NCBI GenBank assembly: GCA_948099385.1
Contig: CANUEZ040000182.1
Coordinates: forward strand, 20,151,501 to 20,215,500
Origin: Fasciola hepatica
Taxonomy: Eukaryota; Platyhelminthes; Trematoda; Plagiorchiida; Fasciolidae
Direction: 5' to 3'
Length of the DNA stretch: 64,000 bases
Shown: piece after piece, positions 46,140 through 57,460 of the stretch
How positions within the stretch are numbered: the stretch's first letter is position 1
Layout: the number at the start of each line of letters is the position of its first letter
Notes under the pieces: generated by a model
The model's input: the letters and a program-made list of their open reading frames with translations, nothing else
The model's database searches: none
What the model was told of the DNA's origin: nothing
Made by a program: the position numbers and the translations under genes

Positions 46140-46770
46140 GCTGCTTTAGGGAGGAGCGACCACAGAATCCCCGGGTTCTGATCGTTCTGCCAGGAGGAGG
46201 GCCAACCGAATGATTGGCGAGGGAGCTGTTAAGCCTGCCCCTTCTTGGTGGTCTACATGCACACGAACCGGTCCGGCCATCCCATTACCGAGCCACTGAT
46301 CGACTCCGCAGGCTTGAAGCTTGTGCACCAGTAGCCTGTGATTTACCGGGCAGAGGTCTATCCTGAAGTCTAATCCACAGACCGCCACCCTCTCGCCATC
46401 ACCAAGCTTCTTTGTACTTTCATCCACGAAGCAGGCAGGGTTGGTCGTGCACGACCTTTTCTTTGCATAGCCATGTTGGTATACGCTGATAAATTCATCT
46501 TCGGATAAGAAGGCATAATCCTTTCCAGAGGCTTCAGTGCCTCCGTAATCAGACTTACTGATCTGCGGTTTTAAGCCTCCTCTCTGCTCACACCCTTGCG
46601 TATGGAGCTACCTGAGCCGCCTTCCTGTCACCTGGCATTTGACAGACATGCGGAAAATGGTTGAATAGCTGCAAAGGGGTTTGACATGCAGGTAGGCCAA
46701 TCACTTCAGATGGACTGGACACGGCTAATTTGGGCCTGCTGCCTTACCCATTTTTAATCCTTCTACCTCC
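46140..46770 (-). pseudogene. Element E: non-LTR RT remnant on the minus strand
   Basis: Going down from 46770: MGKAAGPN near 46750 (the KA.GPD.I finger motif), PLCSYSTIFRMS near 46650, VYQHGYAKKRSCTTN near 46490 (the QHGF...RSC.TNL motif), then GLDFRIDLCPVNHRLLVHKLQACGV at 46300-46380 (quoted in part). The last is the LDF.KAFD.V.H..LL.KL...G motif, with the catalytic Asp region altered to DLCPV. It ends near 46146, before SGVPQGS. Closer in style to element F than to CR1-A. Several stops and shifts. Confidence 0.7.
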
Positions 46771-49000
46771 CGTCTACTGCCCTTTTCCTCTGTTCGGACT
46801 TGTGGATTCTTGTCTCCCTGGGCAGGGGAGATAGGGTTTGCCCGTACTATATTCGTCGCTATTCAATCTCTTAAATCAAAGAAGCAATGTAATATCCTTG
46901 CCATAATTCGCTCCAGCACCTCCACCCCTGAAGCCCATTACACCACGAACGGCGACTCGTAGGCTTGGTTTCGAATGGGCGTAAGCAAAATACGCATTTG
47001 GAATACGTTTCACCCCACTTGCCAGCCCTCTTCGTACTGGGGTCTCCACTCCCTTTTGGTCCTAAAAGCCTCTTCGCGAGCCATTATATACTCCGAAGGT
47101 CTCATACGGCTCTCTCTCCCCAAATCCTCACAAGGCTTGATAATTTCTGGCCTGCACTTTCCACGCCCTGGACTTTCTCCTTGTTGCCCTGTCAATTCTT
47201 TTAACCCCCCTCGAAGGTGCAAAAGCATTGGGTAAAACCAAACAGTCCACGTTTATACGGTTACGCTTCCCCCCCCCCAAGTAGCCTTGAGTGACTTGCC
47301 AGTTGAATTCTGCCTCTGCGTCTACTAAAGCTAGGGTATTTGGTCCAGTAAGCTGGAGGTAGTTTTTGTCGGGTGGTGGGCTCACACGTGCTACCTGCCC
47401 ATGTTTGTTACCCTTTGATTGGCCTTTCCTGGTGGTGCTGTGGTGACCACTCGACCCAAAACTCTTTCACATTTCATCGATAACAAACCGAAAGTGGCAC
47501 AAGTTGGGTTTCTTTGCCAAAGCATTTCTTCCTACACTTGTTAGATCATACCTTCTCCTTGTAGGACGTCCGTCGGCGTATCTCTGAAGGGCCCTCGCGT
47601 CGCACCCAGCAAACCCCAACGTTTTTCTTGGGTGTTAAAGTCCGGTACGATGAGGACTATTTCATCTTTACTGACTAAGCCAAGTACTGCCGGGAGTTCG
47701 GCATTCCCATTCTAATTCGAGATGGGATTTGGTAGAAGCGAGGAAGAGTCAAGGGGCCACTTTGAGTTCTGGCTGTATGGATAACATGTAGCATATTTTG
47801 CAATTCCATTAACACTCCCTCGTGCTTGCCTAAGCGCCTGGCCACCAGAAGCACCCCCATGATCAGTCACCGCCTTCAGCTTCTATGTTTCGTACGAGGT
47901 CCTCCACCCATGCAACAGTGAGGACGTCTTTCGGCTTCAGCCAAGCTGCGAAGGGAGCAGCAATCTATGGATGGCCGGAGGCAACTGCCAGCTAATCCAC
48001 TTGATGGGAATGCTGCGGGCTCCCTCGTACATAATCGGCAAGCGCCCGGTGACTAACAGGCTTTTCTCCTGATACGTCTACTCGGAAATTTTCAACTCTT
48101 GGTCGGCAAGCATGAGGGCGTTCCTCGATTTACATGCCTTCCGCTGACATCGTTTTCCCCAGCAACGCTCACAAGATTTGCGAATGACAATCCCGTGCCA
48201 CCTTCAAGTACCCTGCTTTTGCCAAGATATAAATCATCCGCGCTGGAGCACAGCCATATTCCGCACCCACCTCAGCCGTGCATATTATAGCTCAGTTTAT
48301 TGCCAGCTTCAGAGAGTACAGAGTAGCAGGCTCTTCACCAGTTTTCAAAAATGCATGGGTGTTATACTTGATGGAAGCATCGTCAGGCTTCACTAAGATC
48401 CGGCCTTTCGAGAGTCTCCTTGGTTCATCCGAGACACCAAAATCTTGCCTCTTTGTACAGGGTTCGGTGATGTCACCTGCGTGGCTCTTGGTCTTTTGAT
48501 GAAGCTCCTTTATTGCGCAACCCCAATTTCCCTAACCACAAGCTTTCTATTCGTCACGGCCTAATCAGGCACATGGATAGGTTTTAGCCGGTTTACGATA
48601 AAAATTTTCATAGCCTTGGTCCTTATTCTGTTTTAAATTATACGAGGTTCCGGAATTCCGTGAGTCGCCATCTCCCAGTGGCTAATTCTCCGGGCTTAGA
48701 CGAACTTCCCTTCCGTGGACAGAACGGTATCCGGTCCTCGGGTAGATACTCAAGAAGTTTACCTCGGTTCTCTTCTTCAGTGCCGAAAAACCTAAAAATG
48801 TCCGTATTGAATATTCGTTTTGCCATCTAAGCCTCTCCCAAATCTGTCAACTGTTCGTCAACGTTCACTGAAAAACTTCGGACGAGCTAATTCAAGGGGA
48901 CTCCTTTAGGATCCAGTTTGGATCAGTTGTAAAACCTGTCTGCACTCGCGCCTTCGCGACTTTCAATCCCTTCCATTCAAAACCTTGCTCTTTTGAGAAC
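46771..49000 (-). other. Unassigned stretch between element E and Pao2
   Basis: Could contain the endonuclease half of element E or the lost pol of Pao2. I see only weak hints (a VPDFNTQ patch near 47640 that could echo GDFN). A C-rich run lies at about 47271-47279. No call. Confidence 0.3.
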
Positions 49001-50640
49001 CTAATTGACCCTCCTCTTAGCTCCCTCCGCGGCCGAAGGAACTAGATAGTATGGACAATTTTGATTTTGAGCTAGCTGCTGAGGTGACCGTAGCACCACC
49101 CTCCGGCAGGAGATGAGTTGCAATCTCATCCGGCCGGCAGTCATCACTTGTGTTCCTCCAACCGTGCTCACTGCTAACGACGCCGCACTTTTAGCTAGCC
49201 GGTGTTTGTCGGCAAACCGCGCTTTCACTAGGGTAGTGTCAGATCCACTGTCAGCGAAAGCCAACGCCCTGACCACCCCTGTTGGGGTCACCGCTGCCAC
49301 GGCAACTACTCCTGAACGTGCTGGTTTACTGGCATATCGCGACGTTGAGCAAATCACACTGAGCTTTGTGCTCGCCTCGGATATAGTTTCTATCGCCCGG
49401 GATAACAGTCCATGGCGTCTGCCCGTGCAGTCCTCGTACCCACATCTGTTCCTTGTTCTACAAGCTGCCACCCGGTGCATGGTGTTGAGACACATAAAGC
49501 ACGCTCCTGTCATCCTCGCCATTACCCAACGTTTGCCTATTGTGGCCTTGACGAACTTTTGGCATTCTATCAGCCCATAGCTAGAATCACAGGACCTGTA
49601 ACTTGGTTGCACTATGGCATCGCGTGAAATGGCTTGTGCATTGGTCCAGGGCTGATATTTCGGCTGTTCCCGAGCAGTGGTCTGAACCTGGCTAGTACTA
49701 GACTTGTTTCCTTGGGTGCTGTCCCGGATAAGCTTGCCAAATCTGCTATCGGCTATCTTGGTTTGCCTGTCCAAGTATTCGGTCAGGTCTTCGAAGTTAG
49801 CCTCCCGGCCGCCTCGGCTTGTCCGTTCCTCCTCTTCCGCCCACCGACCCTGTAGTTCGGGGGAGAGGTGACGGACTATGCCCCCCAAATTGTGCGTCGC
49901 ATCTAGGTCAGCCCTGTAACCTAAATGGTCGAGGGATATTGGGCAGTTCTGCATCCTGATCACCAGGTCAGCCATTATGTAGACATGGCCCTTGGTTCTT
50001 TTGCCTCTACCATCACGCCCTCTATTGGATTACGGGCTACTTTGAAAGATTGGCCAAACAGATCCCTCAGAACCTTCCTTGCTCGGGTGCAGCTTTGTTC
50101 CTGGTCGAGCATGGTACACACATCGATAGCTTCTCTTACTCGGCCTTGACAGTGGTGAGTTGGATAGAGAAGCCCATGCCCGGGGTCCGTTATCTTTTGT
50201 TCGACGAACGTCTCGAACTGCTCGACGAACTTGCAATAGTGTTCAGATCGCCCGTCGAAAACCGTCAATTCTACTCTTGGCAAATCGATGGCTGGCGTTT
50301 TATAGTCGGCGACCGGCGTGGAGTTTCCCATCCTATTGTGCCCTGATCTATCGAAAATTTCGTAGTCGCTGGTCTCATGCTCACGCTCTTTCTGTCCACA
50401 CTTCTGTTCTGCTTTCTGGGCCTGTTGCCTAGCTGATAATATTTGTTGTTCTAGGTCTAATATCCTCAGCCTATATAGATCGACATCTTTAAAATCCATA
50501 TTGCCCTCGGTAAAACATGAGCTGGCACCGACAGGACTATGCGATCTAGCATTAGCTAAAGAATCAAAAGTACTCAAAACCTCCCCAGTAACTTGCGGTA
50601 ATACTTCCTGTCCAGATTCCAATGTTTTCGATCCCTATCT
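49001..50640 (-). pseudogene. Pao2 gag and protease, one frameshift
   Basis: Frame 49975-50622: an Arg/Gln/Lys-rich helix (ILDLEQQILSARQQAQKAEQK, quoted in part), then LPRVELTVFDGRSEHYCKFVEQFETF, the start of the DUF1759-type Gag domain, and LRDLFGQSFKVARNPI. Frame 49001-49975 continues it in another register. It has CFMCLNTMHRVAACRTRNRC, a zinc-knuckle-like block, and FADSGSDTTLV, a BEL/Pao aspartic protease centre with Asp-Ser-Gly. The switch lies near 49975. A 63-base gap to the LTR at 50686 is where a primer site belongs. No RT follows, so Pao2 is truncated. Confidence 0.85.
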
Positions 50641-50685
50641 TGGCATTTTGCGTGTTTTCTCGTTCCAAATTGATCTACTGAGTGT

Positions 50686-51060
50686 TGTAACACACGTTTG
50701 AGCATGAGTAGCCAAATTCACAACGGATCCCGAAATCAAAAGGCGATTATCCGTGGTATTCTACGATACTAGATTATTGAATGAACAATGACACAAAAAG
50801 ATACAAACTTCAATAACGAGATCACAAGGACTCAACAAACGAGAAACCGAGTTGTGGCCTGCGAGCGAGGAGCACTTGCGTCACGCAGGTCCAGAAGGAG
50901 GATATGACAAAGTAGCGCTCTGGGCACGAACAAAGAACAATTGGTCCATGAAAACAACCAGTGCGTGAAGACACGTCAGTAGTGTAGGCAAGCGGGTGAT
51001 GTTAAGAAAAACATGGAACTTCAAAGGTTTGAGGGTGATTTTTCACGACTAGTAGCTACA
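50686..51060 (-). repeat. Pao2 LTR, copy B (5' LTR)
   Basis: 375 bp, TGTAACAC to GCTACA. The core 50717-51039 is identical by eye to 63004-63326, while about 30 bases at the left end and 15-20 at the right differ clearly. It is related in sequence to the Pao1 LTRs and followed in minus orientation by Pao2 gag. Its right edge cuts the Gy2 gag frame in the zinc knuckle. Confidence 0.85.
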
Positions 51061-51984
51061 TTCACAGCGGCTTGCCTGGGAGCCCAATGTGCTGTGGGAC
51101 CAACACCAGGTTTGTAGCCGGCGATTTATAGACCGTGACTTAGGTCGACGTGATGTTTCGGCAGATACAAGTCGATGCGTAGTTAATGCGTTGCTCATTG
51201 CACCGACCTGATTGCACAATATGCGAAAGGTTTCTTTTAGGCCCACAATGTCCTTACCGACGTGAGAGTGATGGGATGGGGGATCGGGACTGCGAGAACC
51301 GTCGCCACCGCGATCTGTGGCAGGTACGGGTAATGTCATAGAGGATTCGTGTGTCGGACTTGTTTCGGCGGGTGATGTCATGTGAAAACAGGGTCTATCA
51401 GCCGGGTAGCATTCCATTATTCTATCAGCATGTTGAGCAACTTTGTCAAGATGAGTAGTGTGCTCCAGCATTGACAAGATCTGCTGCATCGGGAGAGGTG
51501 GGTTTTCGACCCATATCTCCCGGAAAATGGCGTTGTCCATTTAACGTCCATCACGTAACGACCGCAAGTAGCGTATAATCTTGGACGGGGTTCGGTCTTC
51601 GAGTTTCACCGACTTGAACGGATCAGAGAGAATTTTTCCGGCTGATTTTACGGTACGCTAAATGACTGCCTCCCTGAGCTTCATGTGAGGAGCTTCTGAT
51701 GGAATGGGATCGAGGAGATCTTGCAAGTCAACGGAGATGTCAAAGGGAAGCGCTTGGACAAGGTGGGAGTATTTCACACTCTAGCTGGTTATACTTCGAG
51801 TGGCAAATACGGCTTTTATTTGTCGAAACCACACTCGAGGAACGGTCGGGGCAAAAGCCGGCAGTTTGAGGGCAACTGCATGGATTTTAATAGATTCGGT
51901 GTCAGACAAGGTGGATCGTGTCAAATGTGGACCAAAGGAATGAAAGCTAGTGTCAAAAGATGGAAGAATAATCTGAGCTCACCA
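51061..51984 (-). pseudogene. Gy2 gag (second gypsy lineage), cut by the Pao2 LTR
   Basis: Upstream part 51740-51930: a frame with KLPAFAPTVPRVWFRQIKAVFATR (quoted in part), the start of a gypsy capsid domain. Then DLLDPIPSEAPHMKLREAVI, RTPSKIIRYLRSLRD and, after a stop near 51541, FREIWVENPPLPMQQILSML with ADRIME. The frame ends in CWSHSTLGSQASRCE, half a zinc knuckle like that of Gy1, exactly at the LTR edge; the last codons come from the LTR. Its pol partner begins at the other copy of this LTR (62971). Confidence 0.85.
51975..51984 (-). promoter_or_regulatory. Gy2 primer binding site, short match
   Basis: GAGCTCACCA on the plus strand, four bases from the LTR edge. It shares its last eight bases with the Gy1 site. 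Confidence 0.55.
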
Positions 51985-51988
51985 GTTT

Positions 51989-52221
51989 TGTAGTGTATTA
52001 CTTTGTCTGTGTGATACACTAAATTAATTTCAACAATATCTAAGACGACACTAGAAAACTAAAATGGATGGACTAGCGTGCTGTGATTAAAGGCCAAAAG
52101 GGTTTGTACATCAGAAACTGAAATGAAACAAAAGGTGTGACACAAACTCACAGTTGTTCGCTGCTCTTGTGATCAGGAAATAAGCACCAAAGATCAAATA
52201 TCCGCCAATATCTTCATTTAC
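51989..52221 (-). repeat. Gy2 5' LTR, truncated
   Basis: Starts TGTAGTGTATTAC next to the primer site and runs right until CR1-C sequence begins at about 52222. No second copy found, so the length is unknown. The end is inferred from the CR1-C boundary. Confidence 0.5.
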
Positions 52222-54707
52222 TGTATATTCCTTGACCGCGGTCAATACACATGCACAAGGCAAGACCAGAGAATACAGCAGTACATGTCACTGTGAGGTA
52301 TTTACAATATATAAATTTATGAATCACACAGCAACCGAAATACTGTAGTAGAGTCATGTAGTGTTTGAGTGAACTAAAGTGGTAATGGTCGAAGCGGGAA
52401 TTGCGAATCGGTTTTGAATTCGGTGAGGGCGGTGTGGATAGCTGGACAAAGGTTCGATTGTTGATGTAAGCGATAATTGGTCGGTCACTATCGAGTAACC
52501 GGGCGGAAGTGATGCCAATGAACAATATTAAAATTAAAGTACGCATGGGGCTATCAACGTGCAGACAGCGATGCCAGTGAAATATAGTACACTGATCCAG
52601 CATTGGGGAACTAATTGTGGGGAAGCGTCTGAAATGAATGCAAGTGCGTCAAAGGTGATAACAAAACGGAGTTTTTGTGTGGGTGATTTCAGTGTCATAT
52701 GGAGATTCACATGAAGGCGAGAAGCTTCACAAGGATTGCAGTGAACTTTTGAGGAGCATGAATGGTGTATGGACTCTTGACTGACTTTCAAAGAAGAGCC
52801 ATCAAAGAGATGGATTAGTGGAGACAGACGCTACTGGCGCGGCTAGACAGAAGTAGGAAGAGTGCAAAGAAAAAATGTTTTTGTATACGTGATAGAAAGC
52901 TATTAGCCAGATTCTGGTTGGCTGCAGATGGCAGGTATTCTGTTTCATAAAGACCTTGGTTGCAGGTGAGACATGTAGAATGTTGAGGGTAGCAGATAAA
53001 AAGGAGCTGGTTTGGCGAAGTGGACAGCGGCGAGGGCTGGGTTCCGGTCACTGGTTTCGTACTCTGCGATCAGGTGAGACTTTCATGAGGGATTGTTACT
53101 CCGTGTACGGTTCCCCATATAACGTCAGCGGGCGGGAGTATAGGTTTAAACCATTGATCAAATCGTCTAGTTCTTACGGTAATCCGGGACTAACGTCGAG
53201 TTGGCCGATGGCTACAGAAGTAACCAATGCGATTTGAAAGAGATCAGGAGTGCGGCAGTCTGAAGAGTGTTCCAGCTGTGGGTTATGAATATCGTTTTAT
53301 TGGAAACCAGACAATGAACATTTTGGTATCTGAACAATCAGTTATCCTTCGGCTAGTGGGCCGGTCTATTAGGGATCCCTAGACGGAGACTGGTAGCTTT
53401 CTAGGGTAATTGGGTGATATCAGGTAGGTGGCGGATGAGGAGAGGGTGTTCATTTGGGAACCAGGAATAAAACAATAGTGGAGGGTATTATCAGGAAGAA
53501 GAATGGGAAAATAGGAAGATAGCAGTCTGGTCGGTTACCCAGCTGCGATCAAGGACAGCAAACAGTGAAAAGGATGGAAAACACTGGGTGTTAAGGTGAG
53601 GATTTTTCATGTGAGAGCCAACTTGCTGGTATTCCGCGGGGTCGTGCGAAATCAGAGGTATACGGATACCGGTTGGAATGGGGTCTCAACTTGCCATGAG
53701 GGTATGCGCAGAGCAGTGAGGCTTAGTTACTAAGGCATGGTAGTCTGTGTGGCAAGACTCCCCTACACGAGAATAGCGCAAGAAAAGCGGGATGAGACGG
53801 CTGTGTTCTAGCCTGAGACAGGAATTAGGTGAGGGAGAGCACCTATCGCTAAAGGACGAAACGGTTTTTTTGAAATTATTATTTACGTGTATGTGTATGC
53901 AAGTTATCTTGTTAAATGGCACGATCCATTTGGGAGGGTGGAGAAAAGTGAGTGGAGCTTACCCAGGGTATATATATATATATGTGTGTGTACACATATA
54001 TGTATATATATATATATAAATGTATATATATATATATATGTAAGGTGAAGACAGAATAGGTGACGTCATAACTGGGTGTTGAGTTCTGTTAGCGAGCCAC
54101 GCTAAGTGAGATAAATGACACTGGATTTTCCATTTGAAAATCGCAGAAGTGGTGAGGGAAGTATATATGGTGGGACTCGGTGCGGAAAAGATGCATTGTA
54201 AGCTAAGAGATATCGAGGAGTGTTGAGTTACTCACCATGCCTGTGTTAATAATTACAGGACAGTAATGAGTATATAATTACATGTATAAATATATATATA
54301 TATATATCTACACATATATGTATATAAATATATATGTATATATAGCCAACCAGGGATTGCTTACTGATGCGGTTTTTATAGCCTTGTTGAGGTTGGTTTC
54401 AGGACCGCAGACGCGATAAAACTAGATAAAAGCAATAAATCGTGGGGCGGATGAAGCATATTGACAATCTGTGAGTAGTATTACGGTGGTCTCTATGGAT
54501 ACGAACGCATCTGGAAGGATTTATTCCAAAGTTAAGTTGGCAGAATTTTATAAGTTGGTATGAAAAAACAGTTGGTGGATGCAGACATGCTTCACATGTG
54601 TCAATGGCGAAGTCTAAGGAGAAGCGGTCAAACAAAGAAATCAGAACTTCGAAAGCGGTGAAGTTATTTAGGAAAGTAAAGTAAAGCGAGAAAGCAGAGC
54701 AATGGCT
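52222..54707 (-). other. CR1-C 3' untranslated region, about 2.5 kb
   Basis: Collinear with 10013-12660 of CR1-A: TATATTCCTTGACCG at the 3' end, the GTCAGCGGGCG..AGTATAGGTTTAAACC block at 53116-53150, AGGGATCCCTAGACGGAGAC at 53370 and the GTCATAACTGGGTGTTGAG block at 54066. AT/GT microsatellites lie at about 53970-54040 and 54270-54345. 54346-54700 is unmatched and carries no frame. Confidence 0.75.
53970..54345. repeat. AT/GT microsatellite tracts in CR1-C
   Basis: Two tracts (53970-54040 and about 54270-54345) of TATATA with TGTG and CACA interruptions, separated by 230 bases of conserved CR1 3' sequence. They correspond to the two tracts in CR1-A. Confidence 0.9.
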
Positions 54708-57460
54708 TGAAAGTCGAGGCCCTCCTCGTAAGCTTGACTTTCGGTTATGGGAACGTTAAATAGGGGCAAAACAATTGGGACAGAAAGGAGTTTATCAATG
54801 GCGTGCACGAATGCATACTTTGACTGAGAAGATCTGACGTGCAAAGGAAGTTTATTTCAGATTCTGGAGTACGTGAAGAGAAAGAACTTAAAGCGTAGAA
54901 CAGTCCTCGCGGAGGGTGTGGTAATATCATACTGTCTATTACGGAGTGAATGTGCAGTATCCGGGGAGAAGCACAACTGGTTGGAGAAATAGGATTTCTT
55001 AGTCAATAGCCTGTACAGAAATACCAAATTTAGCCTGATGCGACGGAGCCACAGTGGTTCGATTTTGAGAGATAAGCATTGCTCCCAGTGGTTTAAGTTG
55101 GACGACCAACCGATAAGCTGCTTTGTGAATCTCCTTTGAATACATTCGATAATAATTCTGTTGGATTTTCTCATACTAGTGAAGATTAGGGGACAATATT
55201 CGAGAAGGAGCTTGGCATGTACTTTGTACATGTAAAGAATGCTCTCCCTAAGCTGAAAGGTTCTGAACAGAAAGCTAGGACGCTTTTTACCCTTCGCCTT
55301 TTGGAAGACAGCATGTTCCGAGAAGTTGAAAGAGCAGGAATAAGTTAAGCCGAGGTCTCTTACTAAGGGCTGGCTGTCCATGGATGAACCGCCAATGCAT
55401 AAAGAACCAGGAGGAACCTGGCTTTTTTGGGTAAGAAAAATACACTTGTCGGCGGAGAATTTCATCGCCCAGTTTGAGAGCCATTCATCAAGAGCGGTTA
55501 AATCAGCAGAGATTTTAGGGATAGTAGTACTGAGGTTGCCAGGCGAAAAAGTGTAGACTATCTTAATGTCATCCGCGAACAAAAACGGCGTGCCATTCAG
55601 TATTGTCGGAAACATATCATTTATATATAGGAGAAAAAGCAGGAGGCCTAAAACACTGCCCTAAATAACACCGCTAGTAACAGGCTTAGGATTTTAGGTG
55701 TGCCCGTTAATTAAAATAACCTGTGAACGATTAGATAAGTGAGATGAGAACCAAGAAAGAAGTGGATCGACAATGCCAAATGACCGTAGCTTTGTTAAAA
55801 GGTGGGGGTGAGGTACACGATCAAAAGCCTTGGATAAGTCAAGATAAGGAACCACGAAAGATTCCCCACCTTCATCATAGTCGGTGACGAGATTCAGAAA
55901 ATCATACTGACAAGTCAAGCAGCACGGTGAACGGAGAAATCATGTTGGTTGTGATTAATAAGACTGAGGCTTAACAAATAGTTAGTAGTGTGATCTTTAA
56001 CCGTTTTTTCCATTATTCTGGATAAGATGGAGGTATGGTTTATAGGACGGTAATTGGATACCTCATGTAGAGGTCCCTTTTTATGAATGGGAACGATTAC
56101 CGAGCGCTTCCAGTCAGCAGGTACGGTGCTACCATTAGGTGAAAGAGTGAAAAGGTTAAGCAACAACAGGTGGATATCCGGTCCACCATTGACAAGTGCA
56201 ACTGGTGGTAAGCCATCAGGGCCTAATCGGGGGGAGGGTTTGCTATTGGATAGTAGCTCAGAAATACTCCTGGCATCAAAAGGTATCAAGGAAAGGACAG
56301 AGTCGGTAAGTGGTGAAGATGGGGTAGGGGCAATGACAGTAACTGGAGCCATGGCTGAAGCAAAGACTGCATTAAAATCTTCGGCTGAACAAGGTGGGTA
56401 GTTGATAGATGAGTTGTTATCTAGAATCGAAAGTTGGAAGTCGGCCTTAATATCAGCGTTTCTAGACTTATGCAACATAAAAAGAACTTGCGACTTGTTG
56501 AGACGACTCAATGCCACGGCTTCTTGGTCGCGAACTCGCGTATTATCTTGTTGCTGAATAAGTGTGGGGAGGCGGTTTAGACGAATGAAAATTGGAAATT
56601 CATTGGAATTATGTAGTTGTTTGAGAAGTTTATGATACTTTTTATGGAATGGCGAGACAGGCGACCTCTATTTAGGTAAAGCCTGGAAAGTATTGGACAG
56701 TTTTTCCAGACAGTCGGAGAAGGAGTAGAAAATATCCGCAGCAAGCCGAGGGTCATGGGTGAGGAAATAATCACCCCAGTCTTTCTGGTAAATAAGCGTG
56801 ACTAGCAAGGCCCAATTTCTGCATAGGAATGTATTGTTGGAGGGGTGTGCGGGATTAGGTGAGCCACTAAGAGGCAGATGGCAGACAACCATTTCACGGT
56901 CACAGCAGGGGGAATTTCGTGTTCCTGACACGTTGATGAAAGGCATGTTGTGAGTAAATACCAGATCTAGTATGTTCCCACCTCTGGTGGGTTCGACAAC
57001 GTGTCCAGCCACCAAGATCAATGCTAGTGATCAGGTCCGTAAGATTGAGAGGGGCCGAGAGGGTAGGCCAACAAATGTGAGGGAGATTAAAATCACCCGC
57101 AATAAGCTTGGTTCCGGAAGGAAGGAAAGAGAGGTATTTGAAGAACCTAATGAGAAGTGGAAACAAGGAACTGGGGGATTTGGTGGGCGATACACGCGGC
57201 CAATGTGAAGAGCAGTGCTTTGGGGGTTGACAGTGAACCAGAGAGAATCGGGGACGGGATCGAGCGCCGTGTGTAAAAGAGGGGTCGTGGTGTAGACTTC
57301 CTTGACGTAGGCTACGCACCCACCACCAAGCCGGTTCGGTCCGTCGGTCCTTAGAAGAATGTACCCCACCAAAAATACTTCATTATTGGGAGTGCCAGGA
57401 TTCCGTTATCAGGATAACATCATAATTATTTGTGAGGACAAGTTCTTTTGGGTGCGGGAG
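54708..57460 (-). pseudogene. CR1-C ORF2: endonuclease-RT, several breaks
   Basis: Endonuclease pieces at 56668-57372: RLGGGCVAYVKE, VYRPPNPP and AGDFNLPHICWP, then a CDREMVVC patch where SDH is expected. RT pieces: 55915-56517 with GPDGLPPVALV, VPIHKKGPLHEVSNYRPINH; 55694-55918 with LDLSKAFDRVPH; and 54857-55615 with FLFADDIKIVYTF and VRDLGLTYSCSFNFSEH. A C-terminal end resembling QAYEEGLDF lies near 54725. At least four shifts or stops. FADD is kept, so decay is moderate: older than CR1-B, younger than CR1-D. Confidence 0.85.

Noticed and set aside
52214..52603. 129-codon minus frame with a signal-peptide-like start (MRTLILILFIGITSA) and a similar frame at 9845-10306.
   Set aside because: It lies in the CR1 3' region. 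The two copies agree because the DNA is related, and the 10-kb copy loses the frame upstream, so coding is not supported.
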